The notes below the pieces were generated by a model. The model saw only the letters and a program-made list of their open reading frames with translations, did not search any database and had not been told where the DNA came from. From an uncultured Anaerotruncus sp. (GTDB taxonomy: Bacteria > Bacillota > Clostridia > Oscillospirales > Ruminococcaceae): a DNA stretch of 64,000 nucleotides. The stretch lies in the NCBI GenBank assembly GCA_944385965.1, contig CALWZG010000022.1, positions 98,225-162,224 on the forward strand, written 5' to 3'. Position numbers and translations under genes: made by a program. Positions 9,039 through 16,783 of this stretch are shown in pieces; position 1 is the first letter of the stretch, and every line of letters starts with the position of its first letter.

Positions 9039-9815
9039 ATGAAAGAAACAATAAAAGTGTTGCTTGTAGAGGGAGGCGGAGATTATTGCGGTAAATGCTC
9101 CGCCCTGCTCAAAAGCTGCGGATGTGAAGTGGTGATCGCTCCCAGAGATGGCCTGTTGGTAGAGCAGCTTATCCATGAGACCCATCCCAAAGTAGCGCTT
9201 CTGGATGCGTTCATGCCCAAGCTGGACGCTTTAGGAGTGATGAACAGCGTCCGGGAACGTCATATGCCTGATCCGCCGCAGTTTATGGTGGCGGCCACCT
9301 TCAGCAATCCTATTTTGGAGAGCGAGTTGGTGGAAGCTGGAGCTTGTTATTTCTTTTTGATGCCTTTTGAGCCTGAAATCATGGCGAAAAGAATTCTGAC
9401 CATGGCAGGAATGGGTCAGCCTCTCACCAGTGCGGAAGGCGGGAGGAACCATCCTCGTCCTGATTTGGAGCTTATGGTCACTGATATTATCCATCAAATT
9501 GGGGTTCCAGCCCATATCAAAGGGTATCATTATGTTCGGGAATCTATTATGCTGGCGGTAAAAACACCGGACATCATCAATTCTGTTACAAAAGAACTCT
9601 ATCCAACCGTAGCCAAAAAGTTTTCAACTACCCCTTCCAGGGTAGAAAGAGCCATCCGGCATGCTATTGAGGTGGCCTGGGACAGAGGGGATGTAGATAC
9701 CCTTAACAGCTATTTTGGCTATACCATTCATAACGGCCGCGGCAAGCCCACAAATTCAGAATTTGTGGCAATGATTGCGGATAAACTCAGACTTCAGTTG
9801 AAAGATGCGGGTTAA
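9039..9815 (+). CDS. spo0A: Spo0A, master regulator of sporulation, with a degenerate receiver domain
   Basis: A 258-residue response regulator that commits the cell to sporulation. The C-terminal DNA-binding domain (about 143-258) is almost canonical, including the recognition helix SRVERAIRHAIEVAW (200-214) and FGYT...KPTNSEF. In the receiver the phosphoacceptor is kept as Asp56 (VALLDAFMP), but the usual acidic pair DD near residues 10-11 is Glu11-Gly12, the active-site Thr region reads VAATFS in place of MLTAFG, and the invariant Lys of FxLKPF is Met108 (FFLMPF). Loss of Lys and of one Asp normally disables Mg2+/phosphate chemistry. SD GGAGGAG precedes the ATG. Terminator follows directly. 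Confidence 0.95.
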   Translation: MKETIKVLLVEGGGDYCGKCSALLKSCGCEVVIAPRDGLLVEQLIHETHPKVALLDAFMPKLDALGVMNSVRERHMPDPPQFMVAATFSNPILESELVEAGACYFFLMPFEPEIMAKRILTMAGMGQPLTSAEGGRNHPRPDLELMVTDIIHQIGVPAHIKGYHYVRESIMLAVKTPDIINSVTKELYPTVAKKFSTTPSRVERAIRHAIEVAWDRGDVDTLNSYFGYTIHNGRGKPTNSEFVAMIADKLRLQLKDAG

Positions 9816-9820
9816 AAAAA

Positions 9821-9846
9821 GGCGGGTGGCTGCGCCCGCCTTTTCG
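9821..9846 (+). terminator. Terminator after spo0A
   Basis: GGCGGG-TGGCTGCG-CCCGCC followed by TTTTCGTTTT; the preceding A-run makes it a textbook intrinsic terminator. Confidence 0.9.
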
Positions 9847-9892
9847 TTTTGCGTTTCGTTATCGATTGGGAATTGAGAAAGGCGGGATTGGT

Positions 9893-10072
9893 ATGGGAAA
9901 GGTCAATTGTGAGAACTGTTGCCATTACATTTATGATGAGGAGATGGACTGTTATACTTGTCTGATGAATTTGGACCAGGATGAAATGGCACGGTTTATC
10001 CAGGGAGCTTTTGATGATTGCCCTTATTTTCGTCTGGATGACGAATATGGATTGGTACGCAAGCAGAATTAA
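9893..10072 (+). CDS. Small Cys-rich protein, DUF6472-like
   Basis: A 59-residue acidic protein with four clustered cysteines (CENCCHY and MDCYTCLMNLDQDEM) and a fifth in DDCPYF, suggesting a small metal-binding fold. The end DDEYGLVRKQN is characteristic of a small family I know as DUF6472 in Clostridia. An in-frame ATG at 9866 exists, but AAAGGCGGG precedes the ATG at 9893. No function is known. It sits alone between spo0A and icd. Confidence 0.75.
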   Translation: MGKVNCENCCHYIYDEEMDCYTCLMNLDQDEMARFIQGAFDDCPYFRLDDEYGLVRKQN

Positions 10073-10110
10073 AAGGGGAAATCCTTGTCCAAGGCGAGGG
10101 AATTTTTAGA

Positions 10111-10139
10111 TTGTATCTTGAAAAAACCTGTGTTATACT
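10111..10139 (+). promoter_or_regulatory. Promoter of isocitrate dehydrogenase gene
   Basis: TTGTAT (10111-10116), 17 bases, TATACT (10134-10139), followed by the ATG at 10188. Confidence 0.6.
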
Positions 10140-10187
10140 GGAAAACGTAATCTAGGCTGCGCGACTTGGAAGAAAGGGTGAACCAAC

Positions 10188-11402
10188 ATGGAAAAAATTA
10201 AAATGACAACACCTCTGGTGGAAATGGATGGAGACGAGATGACCCGTGTCATCTGGAAGATGATTAAGGATGAGCTGCTGCTTCCCTTTGTGGAGCTGAA
10301 TACGGAATATTATGACTTGGGGCTGCCGAACCGGGATGCCACCAACGACCAGGTGACCATTGACGCCGCCAACGCCAACAAGAAATATGGCGTTTCGGTA
10401 AAATGCGCCACCATTACCCCCAACGCCCAGCGGGTGGAGGAGTATCATCTGCATGAGATGTGGAAAAGCCCCAATGGTACCATCCGGGCCATCCTGGGCG
10501 GAACCGTTTTCCGCACCCCCATCCAGATTGAGGCCATCAAACCGGTTATCCGCAACTGGAAAAAGCCCATTACCATTGCCCGTCACGCTTATGGGGACAT
10601 TTATAAGGCCACAGAAATGCGGCTCACAGGAAAGGGAAAGGCGGAGCTGGTCTTTACCGATGAGGCTGGCAAGGAAACCCGTCAGACCATCTTTGACTTT
10701 GAGGGGCCTGGAATCATCCAGGGCTGCTACAATAAAGACGATTCCATTCAGGATTTTGCCCATGCCTGTTTCCAATACGCTTTGGATTTGAAACAGGATT
10801 TGTGGTTCGCCACCAAGGACACCATCTCCAAAAAGTACGACCATACCTTCAAGGATATTTTCCAGGAGCTTTATGATACCCAGTATAAGGAAAAATTTGA
10901 GGCGGCGGGCATTGAGTATTTCTATACCCTGATTGATGACGCTGTGGCCCGTGTGGTGCGCAGCGAGGGCGGATTCGTCTGGGCCTGCAAAAACTATGAC
11001 GGTGATGTAATGAGCGACATGCTTTCCACCGCTTTTGGCTCTCTGGCCATGATGCAGAGCGTTCTGGTAAGCCCGGACGGAAACTATGAGTACGAGGCCG
11101 CTCATGGAACTGTTACCCGCCACTATTACCGCTATCTGAAAGGTGAGCAGACCTCCACCAATCCCATCGCTACCATTTTTGCCTGGAGTGGGGCGCTGCG
11201 CAAGCGGGGCGAGCTGGACGGAAATCAGCCTTTGGTGGATTTCGCCAACAAGCTGGAGGAAGCCTCCCTGCAAACCCTCAACGAAGGGGTTATGACGAAA
11301 GATCTGGTTGGCCTGTGCGAGGGCATCACCCCCAAAGCGGTGAACACCCAGGAGTTTATGGTGGAAATCCGGTCCAGACTGGAAAAACTTTTGCAAGCCT
11401 GA
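10188..11402 (+). CDS. icd: NADP-dependent isocitrate dehydrogenase (homodimeric, eukaryote-like type)
   Basis: A 404-residue enzyme converting isocitrate to 2-oxoglutarate and CO2 with NADP+, supplying 2-oxoglutarate for glutamate synthesis. Length and sequence (VEMDGDEMTRVIWKMIKDEL at the start, VKCATITPNAQRVEEY, SPNGTIRAILGGTVFR, and near the end AAHGTVTRHYYRYLKGEQTSTNPIATIFAW) match the IDH subgroup shared with eukaryotic cytosolic enzymes, not the shorter E. coli-type Icd. SD AGAAAGGGTG is present. Monocistronic, with its own promoter and terminator. No other TCA genes are in the window. Confidence 0.95.
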   Translation: MEKIKMTTPLVEMDGDEMTRVIWKMIKDELLLPFVELNTEYYDLGLPNRDATNDQVTIDAANANKKYGVSVKCATITPNAQRVEEYHLHEMWKSPNGTIRAILGGTVFRTPIQIEAIKPVIRNWKKPITIARHAYGDIYKATEMRLTGKGKAELVFTDEAGKETRQTIFDFEGPGIIQGCYNKDDSIQDFAHACFQYALDLKQDLWFATKDTISKKYDHTFKDIFQELYDTQYKEKFEAAGIEYFYTLIDDAVARVVRSEGGFVWACKNYDGDVMSDMLSTAFGSLAMMQSVLVSPDGNYEYEAAHGTVTRHYYRYLKGEQTSTNPIATIFAWSGALRKRGELDGNQPLVDFANKLEEASLQTLNEGVMTKDLVGLCEGITPKAVNTQEFMVEIRSRLEKLLQA

Positions 11403-11429
11403 TAAATAGACATCTGAAATAGATAAAAA

Positions 11430-11465
11430 GGGATCGCTTTCCAGGGAGAAGGCGATCCCTTTTTT
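11430..11465. terminator. Bidirectional terminator between icd and antiporter gene
   Basis: GGGATCGC / GCGATCCC stem with a 14-base loop, A-run before and T-run after; it serves the two convergent genes. Confidence 0.9.
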
Positions 11466-11468
11466 CGT

Positions 11469-12419
11469 TTACATCCAGCAGTAAAGATAGGCCACATAGC
11501 ATCCATAGAGTACAAGAAGAAGGCAGCCCTGCCAGCGGGAAAATTTTCGTTTTAAAACGGCGGGAATAACCGCGATGAGCATAAGTAAAAGGCAAACAGG
11601 CAAATCCAAATTGGAGGTTTGAGGGTTGACCCGAAGGGTTCCGCCGGAAATCAGGGCGCAGGAGGAGAGAATCATGGTCATGTCGATGATATTGGCCCCA
11701 AGGATATTCCCCACCGATAGGGAGGGTTCCCGCTTTACCAAAGCGGTCAAGGTGGTGATGAGTTCAGGAAGGGAGGTTCCCACCGCCACAAAGGTCAGTC
11801 CCACCAGGGCTTCCGGTACCCCGAAAGCCAAAGCCAACCGGGAGCCGTTATCTACCAGCAGATTGGCACCAATCAGGATACCTGCTAACCCCAGCCCAAA
11901 CTGAGCCAGCTTCCCTAAAAGCTCCCCTTTCCTGGCTGGGGCGGGAAGGGTATCCCGGGATTGAGCTTCTTTCATCGACCGCAGGTTCAGACGAATGAAC
12001 ACCACCAGCCAGAACATGAGGATACCGCTTTCCAAAAGGACCAGGCGACCGTCAATGATAAATGCCCCAAGAAAAGCAGTAGAAGCAATCATAACCGCTC
12101 CTTTCGACCAGAAGGAGTGGTCCTCCAACTTGGCAGGAAGGAACAGAATGGAAATGCCCATAATCAGGCCAATATTGGCGGATACCGAGCCTACCGCGTT
12201 TCCAATAGCTAAATCAACAGCCCCATCCATGGTGGCCATCATGGAGACACATAATTCCGGCAAAGTGGTAGCCAGACTGACAATGGTGGCTCCCACCACA
12301 AATTTTGGAATTCCTGTGTGCTGAGCAATCCAGCTGGCAGCGGTGACAAAGGCGTTGCCGCCCCATACCAGCGCCAAGATTCCAGCGGAGAACAGCGCCC
12401 CTATCAGCCAAAGTTCCAT
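11469..12419 (-). CDS. Calcium/sodium antiporter (CaCA family, YrbG-like)
   Basis: A 316-residue membrane protein with about ten helices and the two alpha repeats that define the Ca2+/cation antiporter family: GATIVSLATTLPELCVSMM in the first half and GLTFVAVGTSLPELITTL in the second. Both repeats end in the conserved N-rich segments (GNAVGSVSANIGLIMG and GNILGANIIDMTMIL). It probably exchanges Na+ or H+ for Ca2+ at the cytoplasmic membrane. SD AGGAGCG precedes the ATG at 12419. Transcribed alone, convergent with icd. Confidence 0.93.
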   Translation of the reverse strand: MELWLIGALFSAGILALVWGGNAFVTAASWIAQHTGIPKFVVGATIVSLATTLPELCVSMMATMDGAVDLAIGNAVGSVSANIGLIMGISILFLPAKLEDHSFWSKGAVMIASTAFLGAFIIDGRLVLLESGILMFWLVVFIRLNLRSMKEAQSRDTLPAPARKGELLGKLAQFGLGLAGILIGANLLVDNGSRLALAFGVPEALVGLTFVAVGTSLPELITTLTALVKREPSLSVGNILGANIIDMTMILSSCALISGGTLRVNPQTSNLDLPVCLLLMLIAVIPAVLKRKFSRWQGCLLLVLYGCYVAYLYCWM

Positions 12420-12505
12420 TTTTCATCGCTCCTATCCTCTCTGATACAAGTTCAGTTTATGAGAATTTTTCCTTTCTCATGCTTGAAGCTGTATAAAAAA
12501 ATCAA

Positions 12506-12552
12506 TATGTCAAGACATAAGTATGGACAATTGAAAAGGAATCGTGTATGAT
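12506..12552 (+). promoter_or_regulatory. Promoter and 14-bp palindrome ahead of PTS IIC gene
   Basis: TGGACA (12524-12529), 17 bases, TATGAT (12547-12552) forms a promoter for the IIC gene. Immediately upstream of the -35 lies the perfect palindrome TATGTCAAGACATA (12506-12519), a candidate operator for an unidentified dimeric regulator. Regulatory role is inferred. Confidence 0.55.
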
Positions 12553-12578
12553 AGAGCGAGAGAATGGAGGAATTGAAA

Positions 12579-13586
12579 ATGGAATGGATGAAAAAGATTT
12601 TTAAACGGTATTTGATTGACGCTATGAGCGCTATGGCTTTGGGACTATTTTCCTCGCTGATTATCGGGCTGGTACTGTCCCAGTTGGCCAAGCTGCCCCT
12701 TTTGGGCTTTTTGGCGCCTCTGACAGAAGTGCTGTCCTCTTCATCACCGGTGGTAGGTGCTGCTATCGGAACTGCGGTGGCCTGGGGATTGAAAGCCAAG
12801 CCCTTGGTAACCTTTTCCTGTGTGGCCTGCGGAGCGATTGGCTATGTGGCTGGAGGCCCTGTGGGGGCTTATATCGCGGCGGTGGCTGGAAGTGAGATTG
12901 GCTCACTGGTAGCTGGAAAAACAGGGGTGGATATTATTTTGACCCCCATTGTCACCATTGTCTCAGGCGGACTGGTGGGCCAGTTTGTAGGCGGCTATGT
13001 GCAGCAATTTATGAATTTACTGGGGAAAATCATCAATGAGGCTACGGTGATGTCACCCCTGCCAATGGGGATTATTATTTCAGTGGTGGTGGGATTGGCT
13101 TTGACAGCACCAATCTCTTCAGCGGCCCTATGTATTATGCTGGATTTGAGCGGGGTTGCCGCTGGAGCCGCCGCTGTTGGATGCTGTGCCCAGATGGTGG
13201 GCTTCGCTGTGGCTGGATTCCGGGATAATGGATGGGGTGGACTGGTCAGTGTGGGCCTGGGAACCCCTATGCTGCAATTCTCAAATATTATGAAAAAACC
13301 TATTTTATGGGTGGCTCCTACTTTGGCAAGCGCCATTCTTGGACCTATCTCCACCTGCCTGTTGAAGATGACCAATACCGCTGCTGGCGCAGGTATGGGA
13401 ACCAGCGGTTTGGTGGGACAATTTGGTGCCTGGGCAGCTATGAGCGATTTGGGAAGCGGTATTTTTTTGGTGGAGATTTTACTGATGCATTTTGTGCTTC
13501 CAGCGGTTTTAACCCTGTTTTTCCATGAGCTTTTCCGTAAAGCGGGATGGATTAAGGATGGCGATTTAAAAATTCAGGCAGGCTGA
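12579..13586 (+). CDS. PTS transporter subunit IIC (orphan)
   Basis: A 335-residue, very hydrophobic and Gly/Ala-rich membrane protein that reads as the stand-alone PTS_EIIC_2 type of permease (LIIGLVLSQLAKLPLLGFL near the start, GAAIGTAVAWGLKAKPLV, and PISTCLLKMTNTAAGAGMGTSGLVGQ near the end). The upstream in-frame ATG at 12564 overlaps the GGAGG site, which instead serves the ATG at 12579. No IIA, IIB or sugar enzyme gene is nearby, so neither substrate nor phosphorylation partner can be named. Non-PTS transport is possible. Confidence 0.85.
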   Translation: MEWMKKIFKRYLIDAMSAMALGLFSSLIIGLVLSQLAKLPLLGFLAPLTEVLSSSSPVVGAAIGTAVAWGLKAKPLVTFSCVACGAIGYVAGGPVGAYIAAVAGSEIGSLVAGKTGVDIILTPIVTIVSGGLVGQFVGGYVQQFMNLLGKIINEATVMSPLPMGIIISVVVGLALTAPISSAALCIMLDLSGVAAGAAAVGCCAQMVGFAVAGFRDNGWGGLVSVGLGTPMLQFSNIMKKPILWVAPTLASAILGPISTCLLKMTNTAAGAGMGTSGLVGQFGAWAAMSDLGSGIFLVEILLMHFVLPAVLTLFFHELFRKAGWIKDGDLKIQAG

Positions 13587-13632
13587 CCCTTTTCAAGCAG
13601 GAGGCATAGGATAGAGGCAGGAGGTGCCTCGT

Positions 13633-13863
13633 ATGCCTGCTGGCTCACAAAACTCAAGCAGCCCTCCGCAGCCCGTGACGCCTAAAGGCACTACGGGGCA
13701 GGGGGCTCAATTTATTTACGCCGCCGCTACGGTGGCCAACATTCTATGCGATAATCTGACAGAAACGCAAATCAATGTGTTGGCTAACTTTTTATCGGTG
13801 GTTACAAGTTGTGTTTACGCCATTTTGACAGTGGAAAATCCAGATGACATTGTGCAGGGATAG
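13633..13863 (+). CDS. Small hypothetical protein (DUF6774-like)
   Basis: A 76-residue protein with a Pro/Ser/Thr-rich, probably unstructured first third (residues 1-25) and a helical hydrophobic remainder containing NILCDNLTETQINVLANFL. The pattern of a small helix-turn-helix ending LTxxQINxLANFLxxVxxxLxxI recalls DUF6774 proteins common in Clostridia; this is recognition by eye only. An alternative GTG at 13624 lies inside the AGGAGG site, which better serves ATG 13633. The site sits in the loop of GAGGCA/TGCCTC. Function unknown. Confidence 0.7.
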   Translation: MPAGSQNSSSPPQPVTPKGTTGQGAQFIYAAATVANILCDNLTETQINVLANFLSVVTSCVYAILTVENPDDIVQG

Positions 13864-13876
13864 GGCAAAAATGACA

Positions 13877-14090
13877 TTGCTCCTTAGTATCTCTTATGGT
13901 ATAATAACCGCAGAACAAACAGCGAAGCTGTTTGCAGCCGCCCTCTGGGCGGCCCAGCACGGCGAAACGCCGTGCGCTGCGCTTGTTACACCATAGCCAA
14001 AACCGGCTGCGCTGGTTTTGCGCCGCTTTGCGGCGTACAAGCCCAAGGGCTTGCAGCTATGGTATAATAGCCGCAGAGCGGCTATTATAC
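13877..14090 (+). repeat. Array of seven small hairpins behind a promoter-like sequence
   Basis: TTGCTC (13877-13882), 17 bases and TATAAT (13900-13905) precede a chain of perfect or near-perfect hairpins, mostly with three-base loops: 13916-13934 (loop GAA), 13937-13953 (TCT), 13957-13975 (AAA), 13999-14019 (TGC), 14021-14035 (TTT), 14038-14053, and 14062-14090 (13-bp stem, loop AGA). An outer pair ACCATAGC / GCTATGGT (13990-13997 with 14056-14063) encloses three of them. The word TATGGTATAATA-CCGCAGA occurs at 13895 and again at 14058 with one mismatch. No coding potential. Could be a structured RNA or a palindromic repeat element; the 13864-14175 gap holds nothing else. Confidence 0.75.
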
Positions 14091-14175
14091 TTCCATGGCC
14101 AGGACGATTATACCTTATAGCTAGAACGATTCTGCCATTCAAACGATGTATTCAGGACAGAAAAGGATAGATAAA

Positions 14176-14634
14176 ATGGAAGTTTTAAAAGAGATTGATT
14201 TGGTGGATTGGAGCCAATATGAAACGGCTTATGGAAACGCTGCCGAACAAGAGGCGTATTGTTGTGTTCCTCGGGAGCTGAAACAGCTCTTCACAGGGGA
14301 TTTCCAGTCCAGCATGGAAGCTACCCACCGTTTATGGTGCGGCTTATGTCATCAGCATGTCTATCTGTCCTCAGCGGCGCTGCCTGCTTATCCATTTTTG
14401 CTTTATGGTTTGGAGCATTTGGAGGATAGTTTGAAGGTGGAGATTCTGGATATCCTTACAGGCTTTGCGGTTTGTACCTCAAGAGAAGATTTGGGTTGGC
14501 AGAGAACGTTAAGGTCCCATTTAATAGAGAACCTGCCCTGCTTTGAAAATTTCATTTCCCATAAAAATGAGGACATAGCGGAATTTGCACAGGATATCGT
14601 TGCATATCTGAAAAATCCAGGCGAGGAAGGGTAA
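14176..14634 (+). CDS. HEAT-repeat-like hypothetical protein
   Basis: A 152-residue acidic, helical protein. The opening EIDLVDWSQYETAYGNAAEQ and the following HRLWCGLCHQHVYLSSAALP resemble a family of HEAT-repeat proteins whose members read DWxxxExAYGxA...LWxxLxHQGxxYxxxxxAxPFL; PAYPFLLYGLEHLEDSLKVE and the final IAEFAQDIVAYL fit helical repeats. Some such proteins act as immunity or stress proteins, but no toxin gene is adjacent. The upstream ATG at 14146 lacks a ribosome site; ATG 14176 has AAGGATAG. Function unassigned. Confidence 0.65.
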   Translation: MEVLKEIDLVDWSQYETAYGNAAEQEAYCCVPRELKQLFTGDFQSSMEATHRLWCGLCHQHVYLSSAALPAYPFLLYGLEHLEDSLKVEILDILTGFAVCTSREDLGWQRTLRSHLIENLPCFENFISHKNEDIAEFAQDIVAYLKNPGEEG

Positions 14635-14744
14635 TTCCTTTCTTTCAAGAAAACAGTGTTATTTTTTAAAAATCTTTAGGCCCGGTTTGCAGTAATTTTG
14701 TATTTCCAGAACACTATAATGATGAACCGGGAATGGTGAGAAAC

Positions 14745-15278
14745 ATGGTAATTGACACAAACGCGGTCAAGCAGGCAAGGCTTGGTGATAAGGACAGTTT
14801 TGCGGAGGTCTACCGTCAGATTTCAGAAGACCTTTATAGAGTTGCGCTTTATTCGCTGGGAAACGCTCATGACGCTCAGGATGTGGTCAGCGAAACGTTC
14901 ATGGAAGCCTATAAAGGGATCAAGAACCTGCGGGATGAAAACAGTTTCCGACCTTGGATCATGCGTATCCTGTCCATTCGCTGCAAGCGAAAAATTGGAC
15001 AGTACATAACCGGCAGGAATCAGTTGGATATTGATGATTTTCTAGATTTGACGGAGGAAGGGGACGGATTGGAGGAAACCTCCAGCCGTAAGCTGGCGCT
15101 CATCCACGCACTGGAAGGCTTGACCCCTCAAGAACGGGAAATCGTGGCATTGGCTGTGGTGCAGGGGTATACGGTACGGGAAACCGCTGAAATCCTGGGC
15201 GCCCCTCAGGGGACAGTGAGTTCCAAATTGCATCGCACGCTGAAAAAGCTAAGGTCCCAACTGGAAACAGCAATTTGA
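14745..15278 (+). CDS. ECF-type RNA polymerase sigma factor
   Basis: A 177-residue sigma-70 family protein with region 2 (LYRVALYSLGNAHDAQDVVSE, ENSFRPWIMRILSIRCKRK) and region 4 (ALEGLTPQEREIVALAVVQG, then the HTH TVRETAEILGAPQGTVSSKL). Region 3 is absent, as in ECF sigmas. ATG 14745 has GGTGAG seven bases ahead; ATG 14733 in the same frame is also possible. TATAAT at 14715-14720 and a CCCGGTT...AACCGGG repeat lie just upstream. It is followed after 13 bases by a membrane protein that looks like its anti-sigma factor. Confidence 0.92.
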   Translation: MVIDTNAVKQARLGDKDSFAEVYRQISEDLYRVALYSLGNAHDAQDVVSETFMEAYKGIKNLRDENSFRPWIMRILSIRCKRKIGQYITGRNQLDIDDFLDLTEEGDGLEETSSRKLALIHALEGLTPQEREIVALAVVQGYTVRETAEILGAPQGTVSSKLHRTLKKLRSQLETAI

Positions 15279-15291
15279 TTGAAAGGAGCGA

Positions 15292-16254
15292 ATGGCGGTG
15301 AATCATCAAGAAGAATTGGAACTGCAGCAGGACTTGGAGTTTCTGCGGGGAAGATTCCAAGAGCTCAGCCAGGAAATTAAGCTTCCCCATTCGCTGGATC
15401 CCGAGGTGCTTTGTCAAAGATTGGAAAACTTGGAGCCAGAACCTGAAAAGGTGCGAAGTTTTCCCAAGTGGAAGGGCTTGTTGGGTGTGGCGGCGTGTTT
15501 CGCGTTTGTGCTGGGAGCGGTTTGGATGAATGGCGGCTTTGTAAGAGAGGCCAGTTCCGGGATGCCCGAGATGGCCTCTATGAATCTGGAATCCTCCTCT
15601 GCTATGGCCGCAGCTCAGGAGCCGAATATGAAGATGGCTCCTGCTCAGACTAATTTTGAAATGACTGCGGAAGATTCTATGGAGGAAACTGCTGAGGAAG
15701 CTGTCCAAGAGGGAGAACAGCTTCCATCCCAAATGGATAGAGGTCTTAAAAGTACACAACCGGAGCAAATAGAAAGTTACGAGCAGGCACGACAGACACT
15801 GCCTTATGGAAGCTATCTGCCGGAAGAAAGCGCTTCCTTGACTTATGAAAGCGGTTATGTCACAGAAATGAGCCAAAGCGCCCTTTATGTGGGGGAGAAT
15901 CGGGAACTGCAAGTTTCTGTCCGGCTTTATGACCCAGCCCAGGATGAACCACGTCTGGTGAATCTTGAGAAACCAGAAACCTACGATTTGAGGCTGTATA
16001 CCGTTCCATATGCCGATTCTGTTCCAGCTGAATTGGCCCAGGTGGTGGAAGCCCCAGTTTTCCAGGCGGAGGAGATAACCACCGCGGTACTGGAAGCCCG
16101 GTTGCTGCCCTCTCAAGAGTCTGGGGATGAAAAGACCAGCCAGGGAAGCTTTTCGGTGCAGTATGGGGAAACATTGGTGGACTATTATTGTGTGAATCTT
16201 TCCCCAGAGGAAATGAATCAAATTATAGTGGATACAAAAGCCGCCATCGGGTAA
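15292..16254 (+). CDS. Probable membrane anti-sigma factor
   Basis: A 320-residue protein with a helical cytoplasmic N-terminus (residues 1-58), one membrane segment (about 61-79, KGLLGVAACFAFVLGAVW) and a large outside domain that begins with a low-complexity Met/Ala/Glu-rich stretch. This layout and the position after the ECF sigma gene suggest an anti-sigma factor that holds the sigma at the membrane. No zinc-binding HxxxCxxC motif is visible, so it is not a ZAS-type protein. The extracellular sensor region is unrecognised. AAAGGAG lies upstream of both ATG 15292 and GTG 15298. Confidence 0.65.
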   Translation: MAVNHQEELELQQDLEFLRGRFQELSQEIKLPHSLDPEVLCQRLENLEPEPEKVRSFPKWKGLLGVAACFAFVLGAVWMNGGFVREASSGMPEMASMNLESSSAMAAAQEPNMKMAPAQTNFEMTAEDSMEETAEEAVQEGEQLPSQMDRGLKSTQPEQIESYEQARQTLPYGSYLPEESASLTYESGYVTEMSQSALYVGENRELQVSVRLYDPAQDEPRLVNLEKPETYDLRLYTVPYADSVPAELAQVVEAPVFQAEEITTAVLEARLLPSQESGDEKTSQGSFSVQYGETLVDYYCVNLSPEEMNQIIVDTKAAIG

Positions 16255-16270
16255 TCCCTTGGCGGCTTTT
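16237..16270 (+). terminator. Terminator overlapping end of anti-sigma gene
   Basis: AAAAGCCGCC and GGCGGCTTTT pair across a loop containing the stop codon of the preceding gene; the T-run is encoded in the 3' arm. Confidence 0.75.
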
Positions 16271-16291
16271 AGAGGTTTGAGGGGGATATGG

Positions 16292-16759
16292 ATGCGGATT
16301 TTAGTGGATGCTGACGCTTGTCCTGTCAAAAAACAAATTATTCGGGTGGCCAAACGCCACCAGATTCCCGTGATGATGCTGATTGATACCAGCCATCAGC
16401 TGGAAGATGGATATAGCCAGGTCATTGTGGTGGATAAGGCCAGAGACAGTGTGGATATCAAGCTAATCAACCTGCTTCGCAAAGAGGACCTTGTGGTGAC
16501 CCAGGATTATGGGGTAGCAGCGATGGCTTTGGGCAAGGGCGCCAAGGCCATCCACCAAAGCGGAATGGTCTATGACCAAAACAACATTGACCGGCTGCTC
16601 TTTGAGCGGCATTTAGGGGCCAAAATCCGCAGAGCAGGGGGCAAAACCGCTAATCCCAAGAAGCGAGCCCCAGCGGATGACTTGGCTTTTGAGGCTGCTC
16701 TGGAACGGTTGGTTCAGGAGGGTTTGGAGAAAGAATCCGGTTGTACCCAGCCCCTGTGA
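16292..16759 (+). CDS. yaiI: YaiI/YqxD family protein (DUF188, UPF0178)
   Basis: A 155-residue protein matching the YaiI/YqxD family: it begins ILVDADACPVKKQIIRVAKR, followed by DSVDIKLINLLRKEDLVVTQD, GYGVAAMAL-type and KRAPADD motifs. The fold is PIN/NYN-nuclease-like with conserved Asp residues, but no activity is firmly known. The ATG at 16292 has GAGGGGGAT seven bases upstream; the frame opens earlier at 16259 without a ribosome site. It lies just past the terminator of the sigma/anti-sigma operon. Confidence 0.92.
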   Translation: MRILVDADACPVKKQIIRVAKRHQIPVMMLIDTSHQLEDGYSQVIVVDKARDSVDIKLINLLRKEDLVVTQDYGVAAMALGKGAKAIHQSGMVYDQNNIDRLLFERHLGAKIRRAGGKTANPKKRAPADDLAFEAALERLVQEGLEKESGCTQPL

Positions 16760-16783
16760 TTATGATGGATAAGGAGAACGCAT

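Noticed and set aside
10152..11396. 414-codon ORF antisense to icd
   Set aside because: Its translation is low in family-like sequence and it exactly mirrors a strongly conserved enzyme gene; a shadow of codon bias.
15100..16353. 417-codon ORF antisense to sigma and anti-sigma genes
   Set aside because: Covers three plus-strand genes, no start signal, His/Leu/Phe-rich shadow composition.
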